Positions 8,231-17,159 of a stretch of 64,000 bases of DNA are shown here, piece after piece; within the stretch, counting starts at the first letter, position 1, and every line of letters begins with the position of its first letter. Where the stretch lies: positions 558,001-622,000 of the forward strand of contig JADJFX010000003.1 in assembly GCA_016708345.1 (NCBI GenBank), read 5' to 3'. The notes below the pieces were generated by a model. The model was given only the letters and a program-made list of their open reading frames with translations. It made no database searches and was not told the origin of the DNA. The translations under genes and the position numbers were made by a program. The stretch comes from Candidatus Rhodoferax bjergmarkensis. Its GTDB lineage: Bacteria; Pseudomonadota; Gammaproteobacteria; Burkholderiales; Burkholderiaceae_C.

Positions 8231-9033
8231 CTGACCCCGCCAACCCGCAAGGCAGCAAAGCCGACGAACTCGATGGTTCGGAGCAGCCTTTTGTCGAACA
8301 CCTCTTTGAATTGCGTGACCGTCTGCTGCATGCGCTGTATGGCGTGGGGGCCGTGCTGGCAGCCTTGCTGTTCTACCCGGGGCCGTCCAAGCTTTATGAC
8401 TTGCTGGCCATGCCGCTGGTCAAATCCTTGCCGGAAGGCTCGCGCATGATTGCGGTGGGGGTGGTGTCGCCGTTTTTGGTGCCGATCAAGGTGACAGTGC
8501 TGGCGGCCATTGGTTTGTCGCTGCCTTGGATTCTTTACCAAATTTGGGCTTTTGTGGCACCAGGCTTGTACCGGCACGAGAAAAAACTGGTGCTGCCGCT
8601 GGTGGCAGCCAGCACGGTTTTGTTTTACTTCGGGGCTGCGTTCTGTTACTTTTTTGTCTTCGGGCAAGCCTTTCCGGCCATCCAGAAAATGGCCCCCATT
8701 TCGGTGGCCGTGAGCCCGGACATTGAGGCGTATCTGGACTTTGTCGTCACCATGTTCATTGCGTTTGGTGTTGCTTTTGAGGTGCCGATTGTGGTGATTG
8801 TGCTGGCACGCATGGGCATGGTGACGGTTGCGCAGCTCAAGTCATTTCGCTCTTACTTTGTGGTCGGTGCTGCCGCGGTGGCCGGTTTGGTGACGCCGCC
8901 CGACCCGGTGTCCATGATTGCGCTGCTGGTGCCCATGGTGCTGCTGTACGAAGTGGGCATTCTTGCCGCACAAGTCTTTATCAAGCACACCCAAGCGCCG
9001 GACGAAGTCGCGGACGCTACACCGCCCAGGTAG
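8227..9033 (+). CDS. tatC: Sec-independent protein translocase subunit TatC
   Basis: A 268-residue integral membrane protein with six predicted spans. Family motifs include the N-terminal FVEHLFELRDRLL (conserved Glu for signal-peptide recognition), the span carrying LPWILYQIWAFVAPGLY, the FFVFGQAFP segment, and AFGVAFEVPIVVIVL. With TatB it recognises the twin-arginine signal. The ATG at 8227 sits in an ATGA overlap with tatB, fixing the start. Confidence 0.97.
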   Translation: MTDPANPQGSKADELDGSEQPFVEHLFELRDRLLHALYGVGAVLAALLFYPGPSKLYDLLAMPLVKSLPEGSRMIAVGVVSPFLVPIKVTVLAAIGLSLPWILYQIWAFVAPGLYRHEKKLVLPLVAASTVLFYFGAAFCYFFVFGQAFPAIQKMAPISVAVSPDIEAYLDFVVTMFIAFGVAFEVPIVVIVLARMGMVTVAQLKSFRSYFVVGAAAVAGLVTPPDPVSMIALLVPMVLLYEVGILAAQVFIKHTQAPDEVADATPPR

Positions 9034-9056
9034 AGTGGTTTTTGGTTGACTTGTTT

Positions 9057-9110
9057 GCTATTTATTGTATAGCTGCCTGCGCACGTTCCATATGCGCAAT
9101 ACCTTATTTC
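9057..9110 (+). repeat. Short interspersed repeat, copy 4
   Basis: GCTATTTATTGTATAGCTGC, then CTGCGCA and ATATGCGCAA. It sits just after tatC and forms the outer end of the composite element 9057-9200. Confidence 0.8.
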
Positions 9111-9114
9111 CCCA

Positions 9115-9200
9115 CTCTATCCCCCAACCCCTTTCTCGCCCCGCCGGGCGAGAAAGGGGAGCCAACAGCCCATTTGGCCGCGTGTTCAAAGTCGGGTGCG
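9115..9200. repeat. Left arm of an inverted composite repeat, with a 14-bp perfect hairpin
   Basis: Contains a perfect stem CCCCTTTCTCGCCC (9128-9141), loop CGCC, and GGGCGAGAAAGGGG (9146-9159), followed by AACAGCCCATTTGGCCGC. The same module returns in inverted orientation at 9497-9588. The hairpin could stop transcription after tatC, although no T-run follows it. Confidence 0.75.
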
Positions 9201-9209
9201 GGGCGCGGC

Positions 9210-9254
<45 letters not shown>

Positions 9255-9496
9255 TGGCCGCCGCACTGGCACAGCGCCTAGGCAAGTGCAGAAACCGCTA
9301 CTACGACGCGACTGGCATCTTGAATGATGTCGTTGCAAATGCTCGCAATAGCTATGCGTCGTTGTTCGTCGTTGCCATAGCTACGGCTATGTCGCCTCCT
9401 CTCGCCTAGCCCGACGAAAAAATCCATCAATTTCATTTTGTATCGGTTTTGATGAAGCGGACTACTTGGTTGCCGCTGGAGATGAACTGATCCACT

Positions 9497-9588
9497 TAAA
9501 ACATGCGGCCAAATGGGCTGTTAAAAGCTCCCCTCTTCCGCCCGGCGGGGCGGGAGAGGGGCGGGGGGAGTGAGTGGGGGAAATGGAT
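9497..9588. repeat. Right arm of the inverted composite repeat
   Basis: The reverse complement of this stretch aligns with 9115-9200: AACAGCCCATTTGGCCGC, then a hairpin with stems near 9530-9543 and 9548-9561 (CCCCTCTTCCGCCC), then a C-rich tail ending CCCCACTC. The stem here is imperfect. The 9253-9496 interval between the arms holds no recognisable gene. Confidence 0.7.
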
Positions 9589-9640
9589 GCTATGAATTAA
9601 ATAGCTGCATGCGCACGCCCCACCTGCGCAAAGCCATGTT
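9589..9640 (+). repeat. Short interspersed repeat, copy 5
   Basis: GCTATGAATTAAATAGCTGC, then ATGCGCA and CTGCGCAAAGCCATG. It adjoins the right composite arm. Both composite arms therefore carry one short repeat each, but the two short repeats point the same way. Confidence 0.75.
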
Positions 9641-9674
9641 TTAACCACTATTTCGTGGCCGCATCTGCCAGGTT

Positions 9675-10907
9675 TCACTGCGCATTGCGCACCGCCCGCC
9701 CGTTGACCGGCTGCGTCGGGCGCGCGTTGTGCGGGAACAGCTGGGTAAAGAGCTTGATTTGTTCCCGGCTCACGGTGGTGGGTTGTTTGAGCACCATCCA
9801 CAGCACCCCTTCGGTACAGGGTGGCGTGGTGAGGGAGCCCATGAACTGGTAGTAGCGCTGGTCTTTGGGCAGCAATTCGTTCATGTCGATGATGCCGGCC
9901 GGCAGGCGAACCTGGTCGCTGGTGTCAAGCGGGATGTAGGTCCAGACTTTATTTATCAGCGCATTGGCGACGCCCGGGTCCAGCAACACGGCCACCACCG
10001 CCAATTGCCCTTGGGCATTCTTATGGACCAGATGCGCCACCATGGCGAAATTGCGGTAGTTGATTTGCTCTTCGGATGGCGTATGAAAATGAAACTGCAG
10101 CAGCTTGTAAGTTGAGCCGCGCACGGTTAAGGTGTTGTCGCCGAACAAGTCCACCTGAATGGTGTGGCCGTTGTTTACCACGGTGCCGCTGGAGGGCTGG
10201 TAGTTGAACTGCAGCGGCTCGGCCGGGCCTTGCAGTGTGGCGGACTCTTCAATGTTGATGGGCGACTGGCGCTTGCCGATGGCACAAACGTTGAAATCAG
10301 GCTTGAGTTTGCCCCAGGCTTGCGGCCCAGTGCTGCCTTCGTAACTCCAATGCACTTCGCCGCCATGGGCATCACCGTGGGCATCCGGGCTGCCATGGGG
10401 GGCGCTGTGGCCGGTAAGGGCTGCTGTTTTGGCGCGAATGTATTGGCTCTTGGCGCGCGGTGCAGCAACGGCCGGGCCATGTTTGGCGGCTGGCACGGCC
10501 ATTGCACCGTCTGTCTTGTGCGGTGCTTCAGCCGGAACAATTTTTTCGTGCTCAGGTATGGTGATGAATTTTTTTTCTTTGCCGTTGACGACCAAAGTGA
10601 TGTTTTTCTTCTCCGGTGCTGCGCTCTCGACGGCTGACCGAACTTGATCACCAATGGTGGTGGCGTTTGTGGCGGCCGGTGCAGCCGCTGCCGGGGGCGC
10701 TTTTTTGGCCGGTTCGGCGTGCGCGTCTGCGTGCGCTGCAGGGGCTGGGTGGTCGGCTGACCGTGCGTTCAGGGGGGCACCTGCTGCAAGTGCCATCGCC
10801 AAGCTCGATGCCACGCTCCAGGCCAGTCGCGTGCGTGTGCTGCTGTGAAAAAACTGGGCGCAGGCCAGGGAATCGCGGGCAGGCTGCTTGGGGGGCGTCG
10901 TGTTCAT
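9675..10907 (-). CDS. Alpha-type carbonic anhydrase with long N-terminal extension
   Basis: From an ATG at 10907 the product is 410 residues. After an exported-type N terminus comes a roughly 150-residue Ala/Pro/His/Lys-rich region of low complexity, then an alpha carbonic anhydrase domain: HWSYEG, RQSPINI, the zinc ligands in LLQFHFHTPSEE and MVAHLVH, and SLTTPPCTEGVLW. The enzyme interconverts CO2 and bicarbonate, probably in the periplasm. The extension is unusual for the family and may be a linker or cell-wall-binding segment. It is divergent from ruvB. An upstream in-frame start at 10961 is possible. Confidence 0.9.
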   Translation of the reverse strand: MNTTPPKQPARDSLACAQFFHSSTRTRLAWSVASSLAMALAAGAPLNARSADHPAPAAHADAHAEPAKKAPPAAAAPAATNATTIGDQVRSAVESAAPEKKNITLVVNGKEKKFITIPEHEKIVPAEAPHKTDGAMAVPAAKHGPAVAAPRAKSQYIRAKTAALTGHSAPHGSPDAHGDAHGGEVHWSYEGSTGPQAWGKLKPDFNVCAIGKRQSPINIEESATLQGPAEPLQFNYQPSSGTVVNNGHTIQVDLFGDNTLTVRGSTYKLLQFHFHTPSEEQINYRNFAMVAHLVHKNAQGQLAVVAVLLDPGVANALINKVWTYIPLDTSDQVRLPAGIIDMNELLPKDQRYYQFMGSLTTPPCTEGVLWMVLKQPTTVSREQIKLFTQLFPHNARPTQPVNGRAVRNAQ

Positions 10908-11060
10908 GTCAGTCAGACCGGTTGAGTGTGCAAGTTGGGGTGCTGCCCTGTTAATAGGCAAGCTGTACGATGTTATCGGTCATTGCAGTCGCGCACTTGA
11001 GGGGCATTGCCCCGGCTTGCACGCTATAGTCAGGCTCCACCACGCTTTCCCCCTCTTGCT

Positions 11061-12119
11061 GTGAGCATTCAAACCGACGATTTCCTGGCACCGCCTCCCA
11101 AACGCATGGTGTCGGCAGCATCTGCCTCCCCCAACGAGGAAGCGGTTGAGCGTGCCCTGCGCCCCAAGCTGCTGGACGAGTACGTGGGCCAGGCCAAGGT
11201 GCGTGAGCAGCTTGAAATATTTATCAGCGCTGCCAAAAAACGCGACGAGGCGCTCGACCATGTGCTGCTGTTCGGGCCGCCAGGCCTGGGCAAAACCACG
11301 CTCTCGCACATCATTGCGCATGAACTGGGCGTGAACTTGCGCCAGACCAGCGGGCCGGTGCTGGAAAAGCCCAAAGATCTGGCGGCTTTGTTGACCAATC
11401 TGGAAAAGAACGACGTTCTTTTTATTGACGAGATTCACCGCCTGAGCCCGGTGGTGGAAGAAATTTTGTACCCCGCGCTGGAAGACTACAAGATCGACAT
11501 CATGATTGGCGAGGGCCCGGCGGCGCGCTCCATCAAGCTTGATCTACAACCTTTCACGCTGGTGGGGGCCACCACCCGTGCGGGCATGCTGACCAACCCG
11601 CTGCGCGACCGTTTCGGCATTGTGGCGCGGCTGGAGTTCTACACGTCTGAAGAGTTGGCGCTGATTGTGACCCGCAGTGCCGGCTTGCTCAAGGTGCCAA
11701 CCGACGAAAAGGGTGGTTTTGAAATTGCCCGGCGCTCGCGCGGCACGCCGCGCATTGCCAACCGGCTCTTGCGGCGGGTGCGCGACTATGCCGAAGTCAA
11801 AGGCGTGGGCCAGATCACGCTGGACATTGCCAACCGTGCGCTGGCCATGCTCGATGTCGATCCGCAAGGCTTTGACCTGATGGATCGTAAACTTTTGGAG
11901 GCCGTGATACACCGTTTTGACGGCGGCCCGGTGGGGCTGGACAACATTGCCGCCAGCATTGGCGAAGAGCGCGAAACCATTGAAGACGTGATTGAGCCCT
12001 ACCTTATTCAGCAAGGCTACCTGCAGCGCACGCCACGCGGGCGCATTGCCACGCTGGCCGCTTACCGGCACCTGGGCGTGACACCGCCCCAAAGCACTAC
12101 CGATTTGCCGGGGATGTAG
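11061..12119 (+). CDS. ruvB: Holliday junction branch migration helicase RuvB
   Basis: A 352-residue AAA+ ATPase. The Walker A FGPPGLGKTTL starts near residue 71, Walker B is FIDEIHRL, sensor 1 is GATTRAGML, and the C-terminal winged-helix domain begins around GLDNIAASI. RuvB drives branch migration with RuvA. The GTG at 11061 gives the typical MSIQTDDF start; a longer frame from a TTG at 11007 is not family-like. ruvA and ruvC are not adjacent. The last 23 bases overlap the convergent AraC gene. Confidence 0.97.
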   Translation: MSIQTDDFLAPPPKRMVSAASASPNEEAVERALRPKLLDEYVGQAKVREQLEIFISAAKKRDEALDHVLLFGPPGLGKTTLSHIIAHELGVNLRQTSGPVLEKPKDLAALLTNLEKNDVLFIDEIHRLSPVVEEILYPALEDYKIDIMIGEGPAARSIKLDLQPFTLVGATTRAGMLTNPLRDRFGIVARLEFYTSEELALIVTRSAGLLKVPTDEKGGFEIARRSRGTPRIANRLLRRVRDYAEVKGVGQITLDIANRALAMLDVDPQGFDLMDRKLLEAVIHRFDGGPVGLDNIAASIGEERETIEDVIEPYLIQQGYLQRTPRGRIATLAAYRHLGVTPPQSTTDLPGM

Positions 12120-13131
12120 ATGGGGCTGTCTTCTGCCGAAACTCGGACGGTGCCACGCCCTCCCAGCGCTTGAAGGCGCGCCGGAAATTCGCCAAATCGG
12201 TGTAGCCCAGGGCAAATGCAACTTCCTGAATACTCAAGCGATCCGATTTGAGGTGTTCAGCCGCGAGCGAATGGCGCACGGACTCCAGAATGCCCCGGTA
12301 CGAAGTTCCTTCTTCCAGCAAATTGCGGTGCAGGGTTCGGGGGGTCATGTGAAAGAGACGCGCCGTGAGCTGCAGCGACGGAAATGCATTGCTGCGCTCA
12401 ATCAGCACCCGCCGAACCCGCATGGCAAGCGACTGGTCCTGAATGATTTTGTCCAGCTCGCTCTGGCAAATCATCAAGGCTTCGCGGTAGGTGTTGGGGT
12501 CCGTACGGTTCAGTGCTTGGGCGGCAATGTCGGCGGGTAACACAAAACCAGTCCACGGCTGGTCATAGCTGACCTCGCACTGGAATATCTCCTGGGCCAG
12601 CGCGGCGTAAGCGGGCTTGGCAAACGCAAACATGACTTGCGTGACGGGCTGTGTTCCGGCAGCCAGATAGTCCACCACGTTTTTGACACCCAGCATCGTC
12701 ACTTCGTGCATCGCAATGCGGATGTCGCCCAGCGGGTAGTTCTCAGAGACGGTGACACGCAGTTGCTGGCCGTCAATTTCATGGTTCAGCGTGACCAGCG
12801 GGGTGCGCAGCAGGCTGTACTGCCCCAGCACTTCAATGGCTTGCTGCAGCGAGCCGCAATTCATCGCGGCATAGCCCAGCACACCATGGGTGTTGAGCAG
12901 CAAGCGTCTGCCGATCAGCAAGCCCAGTGCCGGCTCCTGGGTCATCGACAAGGCGTCAAGAATCAGCTGCCGGAAAGTCGAAAAAGTCAGCGTGTGTTTC
13001 ACATCATCGAGCTGACTTTTTTGCAGCTGACTTCTGGCCAGCCACTCATGCAAATCGACACCCATATCGCTGATTTTTTCGGCGACTTGGTGCAGATAGT
13101 AAATGGGGAGCTTGAGGGGCGGCGATTGCAC
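12097..13131 (-). CDS. AraC-family transcriptional regulator with arabinose-binding-like N domain
   Basis: About 344 residues from a GTG at 13131; the frame continues to TTG codons up to 13200, so the start is uncertain. The N-terminal two thirds match the regulator type with a PF12625-like ligand domain (GLLIGRRLLLNTHGVLGYA). The C-terminal 100 residues hold two helix-turn-helix units, including TARLFHMTPRTLHRNL and the AraC signature IQEVAFALGYTDLANFRRAFKRWEG. It is divergent from the ferredoxin reductase/diiron oxygenase pair and probably controls it. Its 3' end overlaps ruvB. Confidence 0.88.
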   Translation of the reverse strand: MQSPPLKLPIYYLHQVAEKISDMGVDLHEWLARSQLQKSQLDDVKHTLTFSTFRQLILDALSMTQEPALGLLIGRRLLLNTHGVLGYAAMNCGSLQQAIEVLGQYSLLRTPLVTLNHEIDGQQLRVTVSENYPLGDIRIAMHEVTMLGVKNVVDYLAAGTQPVTQVMFAFAKPAYAALAQEIFQCEVSYDQPWTGFVLPADIAAQALNRTDPNTYREALMICQSELDKIIQDQSLAMRVRRVLIERSNAFPSLQLTARLFHMTPRTLHRNLLEEGTSYRGILESVRHSLAAEHLKSDRLSIQEVAFALGYTDLANFRRAFKRWEGVAPSEFRQKTAPSTSPANR

Positions 13132-13172
13132 AGGGTGCTTTGGGGTGGGTGAAACGTAGAGGTGAGCGGCGA

Positions 13173-13202
13173 TTGTCAATAAATGACCTGTGCTTGTCAA
13201 TT
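13173..13202. promoter_or_regulatory. Candidate AraC-type operator: direct repeat TTGTCAAT, 21-base spacing
   Basis: TTGTCAAT occurs at 13173-13180 and again at 13194-13201, one pair of half-sites exactly two helical turns apart. It lies in the divergent region, about 70-100 bases before the reductase gene and near the regulator's own start. Tandem direct half-sites at this spacing are typical of AraC-family binding. The assignment is inference. Confidence 0.4.
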
Positions 13203-13272
13203 CACAACCTTGGCTGATGGGGCAGCAAAAAATAGACTCAGGTCAAGTTAATTCGATTGAAAGAAGTTTGAC

Positions 13273-14502
13273 ATGGCCCTTTTCCGAACCCTCAATGCAC
13301 TTCGCCGTGATGTGGTGAGCCTCGCATTGCAAGTGGCAGGGCTCAAGAAGACGAAAGCCAAAGGGGGCGGTGGCAAGCCAGTGCTTTACCGCACCACCTT
13401 GCACCCGGCACCTCATCGCCGCCCGGCATCGCCCCAGCAGTCGGTTTTGTCGCCGTCGACGCTTAACGTGCTTGGTGTGGTGCGTGAGACGGCGGATGCC
13501 GTCAGCATCGTGCTGGCCCGCGCGGATGGTGGTGCCATCGAGTTCAAAGCCGGAATGTTTTACACCGTCATCGTGACCATTGACGGGCAGGAATACCGGC
13601 GTGCGTACTCCGTTTCCAGTGCAGCCCAAGACAACACCACGGTCACCATCACGGTCAAACGGGTTGCCAATGGCAAGGTCTCCAACTGGCTGAACGACCA
13701 GCTCACTGCGGGCAGCACCTTGCGTGTGCTGGGGCCATCAGGCAGCTTTGTGCTTGAGCCAAGTACTGCACAGGCGCGCAAACTGCTTTTGGTGGGCGGG
13801 GGTAGTGGCATCACGCCTTTGATGTCGATGGTGCGCACCGTGTTGACTCAGGAGCCGCTGTCGCATATTGAGCTGCTGTATGGCAACCGCAGCAAAAAAG
13901 ACACCATTTTTTATGCGGCTTTAAATGCGCTCGTGAAGCAGCATCCAGACCGCTTTGCCATTACGCATGTACTTGAGAAACCGCCTAAAGCATGGCAGGG
14001 TGAAACCGGGCGTCTTGACCGGGCCATGTTTGCCGGCTTGCTCGACGGAATTCTTGCCACATCAGCACTTGGCGACTTGGAGGTGTACACCTGTGGACCG
14101 AGCCCTGTCATGCAGGGCGTGCTGGACGAACTTGTGGCCAGGGGGTTTCCAGCGGAACGGTTTCACCAGGAAAAATTCACCCCGGCCGCAGGTGCGCCAG
14201 ACAGTGCCCGCTTTGAAAGGCAAACAGTTTCAGTGCATGCCCAAGGGCAAACTTGGACCGAAACTGCGCAGCCTGGCCAAACCTTGCTGGAGGCCGGTTT
14301 GGCCAGCGGTGCGCCCATGCTGTTTTCCTGCACGCTGGGGGGCTGTGGCCGTTGTCGCGTAAAGATTCTTGAGGGCGAGGTGGACATGCCCGAACCCAAT
14401 TGCCTGTTGCCCGAAGAAAAAGCCCAAGGCTATGCGTTGTCGTGCATTGCCCGGCCCTGCTGCGCGGTGAGCTTCGAAATTGATCCGCCGCAGTCGCACT
14501 GA
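13273..14502 (+). CDS. Flavin/NAD(P)H reductase with C-terminal [2Fe-2S] ferredoxin domain
   Basis: A 409-residue electron-transfer protein. After about 55 variable residues comes a FAD-binding barrel (RRAYSVSSA), then an NAD(P)-binding domain (LLLVGGGSGITPLMSM and YTCGPSPVMQGV), then a plant-type ferredoxin domain with cluster ligands C353, C358, C361 and C391. This is the PaaE/Hmp-like reductase layout. It probably passes electrons from NAD(P)H to the diiron protein encoded 62 bases downstream. The basic N terminus is not a clear signal peptide. Confidence 0.9.
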   Translation: MALFRTLNALRRDVVSLALQVAGLKKTKAKGGGGKPVLYRTTLHPAPHRRPASPQQSVLSPSTLNVLGVVRETADAVSIVLARADGGAIEFKAGMFYTVIVTIDGQEYRRAYSVSSAAQDNTTVTITVKRVANGKVSNWLNDQLTAGSTLRVLGPSGSFVLEPSTAQARKLLLVGGGSGITPLMSMVRTVLTQEPLSHIELLYGNRSKKDTIFYAALNALVKQHPDRFAITHVLEKPPKAWQGETGRLDRAMFAGLLDGILATSALGDLEVYTCGPSPVMQGVLDELVARGFPAERFHQEKFTPAAGAPDSARFERQTVSVHAQGQTWTETAQPGQTLLEAGLASGAPMLFSCTLGGCGRCRVKILEGEVDMPEPNCLLPEEKAQGYALSCIARPCCAVSFEIDPPQSH

Positions 14503-14564
14503 TTTTGAAGTCAATTTCCAGTTATTCATGCCAACAGAACCACACTATTTAGAGGAGCTGATAT

Positions 14565-15764
14565 ATGTTTGCCCAACTTGACCGTATTCGCCCAATGCTG
14601 TCCCCCCGTGTTCAAAACCGGGTCGATGAAATGCTTGATGTTGTGGACATCATGACCGAGATGAAAAACCCGAAAGTGCTGCGCTCGATGGCCCCGTCAG
14701 CCATGCGTGGCCTGGTGCTCAAGTCGGGCAAGCGCAATGATGTTTCTGAAATGCAGGCCAACCACAAAGCGCATTTCAATTGGTCGTATCCGCATGACCA
14801 CCCCGAAATGCATGAGCTGTACGAGCGCGCCAAGCTCGGCCAGTGGAATGGCTCCAGCCTGCCATGGCACACCTCGGTGGACCCGCTGGACAAAAATGTG
14901 CCCATTGCACCCATTGACATGATTGACCTGAAGGTGGCGGCCAAATTGGGCATCTCCATCAAGCCATCCGAGCACCCGAAAATGATGCACGACATGTCGA
15001 GCTGGATGCTCTCGCAGTTTTTACATGGCGAGCAAGGGGCGCTGCTGGCGGCTGCGCAAGTGACTGAGTCGGTTCAGTTTTTTGACGGCAAGCTCTACGG
15101 TTCCACCCAGGTCGTGGACGAAGGCCGCCATGTGGAGGTTTTTCACCGATACCTGAGCGAAAAACTGGGCAAGATGTACCCCATCAATGACAACCTGTTC
15201 GTCATCATTGATGCCTTGATGACCGACGCACGTTGGGACATGAAATTTCTGGGCATGCAAATCATGGTGGAGGGCGTGGCGCTGGGAGCCTTCAGCTTTC
15301 TCTACCAAAGCACGACCGAACCCTTGCTCAAGGAGTTGCTCAAATACGTCATTCAAGACGAAGCACGCCATGTGCATTACGGCGTGCTGGCCCTTAAAGA
15401 GCATTTTGCCGAAAGCATCAGTGCCAAAGAGCGCGACGAACGCGAAGACTGGGCTTATGAAGTGGCCTTGCTCATGCGCAACCGCTTCATGGCGTTTGAG
15501 GTTTATGACGACTGGTACGGCGGCACCAGCGTAACGCGCGACCAGTGGCGTCAGCTGGTGACCAACTCCCCCGGCATGCTGCGTTTCCGTCACACCATGA
15601 TGACGCGATTGGTGCCCAATATCCGTGACATCGGCCTGCTGACCCCGCGCATTCGTCCGTACTATGTCAAGTCCGGCATGGGCCAGTATTTCAACGGTTT
15701 GGCCGCTCCTGAGCTGACCGGCGAGCAAATGATTGCGGACCTAGACCGGACGCGCATGGCATAA
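14565..15764 (+). CDS. Ferritin-like diiron oxygenase of unknown substrate
   Basis: A 399-residue helical protein. Two carboxylate half-sites are visible: E156, then E186-x-x-H189 (DEGRHV), and E236, then E266-x-x-H269 (DEARHV). The equal 30-residue spacing within each half is the pattern of a four-helix diiron oxygenase or desaturase. With the reductase upstream it likely forms a two-component monooxygenase under the AraC regulator. The substrate cannot be read from the sequence. A good ribosome site (GAGGAG) precedes the ATG. Confidence 0.82.
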   Translation: MFAQLDRIRPMLSPRVQNRVDEMLDVVDIMTEMKNPKVLRSMAPSAMRGLVLKSGKRNDVSEMQANHKAHFNWSYPHDHPEMHELYERAKLGQWNGSSLPWHTSVDPLDKNVPIAPIDMIDLKVAAKLGISIKPSEHPKMMHDMSSWMLSQFLHGEQGALLAAAQVTESVQFFDGKLYGSTQVVDEGRHVEVFHRYLSEKLGKMYPINDNLFVIIDALMTDARWDMKFLGMQIMVEGVALGAFSFLYQSTTEPLLKELLKYVIQDEARHVHYGVLALKEHFAESISAKERDEREDWAYEVALLMRNRFMAFEVYDDWYGGTSVTRDQWRQLVTNSPGMLRFRHTMMTRLVPNIRDIGLLTPRIRPYYVKSGMGQYFNGLAAPELTGEQMIADLDRTRMA

Positions 15765-15782
15765 CGCTTGCACTTGCTTGTG

Positions 15783-15809
15783 CTGACATGGCGCGCTACG
15801 CCATGTCAG
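15783..15809 (+). terminator. Hairpin after the diiron oxygenase gene
   Basis: A perfect 11-bp stem CTGACATGGCG (15783-15793) and CGCCATGTCAG (15799-15809) with a five-base loop, 18 bases after the stop. No long T-run follows, so it may be a weak terminator or an mRNA-stabilising structure. Confidence 0.5.
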
Positions 15810-15938
15810 AGTGCTACTGCACTGCATAAACAGAAATAATGAACATGGCAAAATAAGACTTGCACTGAACAAAGTGCAGCCAGAGTGCAGATTAGCTGTT
15901 GTTTAATTCTGTTATTTAAAAAAGTTGATTGGATTCCC

Positions 15939-17159
15939 GTGAACGCTACCGTACTGTTAAATTGGATCACCATTCCGCTGGTCGGCGGCCTTGTGGGCTG
16001 GTTTACCAACTGGCTGGCCGTCAAGATGATCATGCGGCCCATCAACTATGTGGGCTGGCGGCCATTTGGCTGGCAGGGTATCGTGCCAGCCAACTCGGCC
16101 AAAATGGCCCGCACCCTGATCAACAACAGCCTGAGCAAAATTGTTACCCAGTCTGAACTGCTCGAACGCGTTGATCCCGATGACTTGGCCCGCGTGATCC
16201 AGCGCCGGATCGATCCGCATGTAGAAGAGATAGTTGATGCCATGGTTGAAAAAACGACCGTGCGGGGCTTGCATGTCACTGAATTTGCCTGGGCCATGGC
16301 TCCCAAAAAACTCCGGGACATGGTTTACAGCGCGGTGCGGGCTAGGTTGCCCGTCATCATTGCCAATTTTATTGTGGATGTACGAAGCGAGGCCGATGGC
16401 CTGATGGACATCAACGCCTTGATAACCGATCGTCTGTCGCGTGAATCAGAGCTGCTGGTCAAGTTGTTTTCCGATGCTTGCGACAAAGAATTTCAGTTCA
16501 TTTCACGCAGCGGTTTTTATCTGGGCGTTCCATTGGGCATTCCGGTCATCTTCATCTGGGAGGCTTATCCGTTGTGGTGGGTGCTGCCAGTATTTGGTGC
16601 CTTGGTGGGTTATGTGACCAACTGGCTGGCGCTGTACATGGTGTTTCGCCCACTTCAGCCAAACCGTTATGGCCCTTTTGTGTTTCAGGGGATTTTCCTC
16701 AAGCGGCAAAAGGAGGTCTCAGCGGCTTACGGTCAGTTTTTTGCCAACCACTTGATCACGGCGGAGGTGCTGACCAACGAGGTGCTGAGCCGTGAAGTGT
16801 CTGTGCGTCGCATACAGGAGCTAATTCAGCGAGAAATCAGCGTCACGGTGGATGATTTCAGGTTCAAGTTCAAACCACTTGCCATGGCCACCTTGGGCGT
16901 CAAGCAGTTCAAGGGGGCGGTGGATTTTGCAGCAGGCCGGGCTTTTGACTTGATGCACCCGCTGGACAAAGAGGCGCAGAATTTGATCAACACCGCACTG
17001 CAGATTGAATCCACACTGTCCACCCGCTTGGGTGAGTTGCCGGTGCAAGATTTTCACGATCTGCTGCACCCTGTGGTGGAAGAAGATGAGTGGAAGCTGA
17101 TTGTGATTGGTGGTGTGCTGGGTTTTGTGGCTGGCATCATCCAGTGGTGGCTGATGTGA
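15939..17159 (+). CDS. DUF445 family membrane protein
   Basis: A 406-residue protein from a GTG at 15939. The N terminus has the family motif GGLVGWFTNWLAVKMI, with the paired version GALVGYVTNWLALYMVF near residue 230, showing an internal duplication. The last residues (VIGGVLGFVAGIIQWW) form a further span. Members (YheB/YtwP-like) are inner-membrane proteins of unknown function. Its stop overlaps the GTG of the next gene. Confidence 0.88.
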   Translation: MNATVLLNWITIPLVGGLVGWFTNWLAVKMIMRPINYVGWRPFGWQGIVPANSAKMARTLINNSLSKIVTQSELLERVDPDDLARVIQRRIDPHVEEIVDAMVEKTTVRGLHVTEFAWAMAPKKLRDMVYSAVRARLPVIIANFIVDVRSEADGLMDINALITDRLSRESELLVKLFSDACDKEFQFISRSGFYLGVPLGIPVIFIWEAYPLWWVLPVFGALVGYVTNWLALYMVFRPLQPNRYGPFVFQGIFLKRQKEVSAAYGQFFANHLITAEVLTNEVLSREVSVRRIQELIQREISVTVDDFRFKFKPLAMATLGVKQFKGAVDFAAGRAFDLMHPLDKEAQNLINTALQIESTLSTRLGELPVQDFHDLLHPVVEEDEWKLIVIGGVLGFVAGIIQWWLM

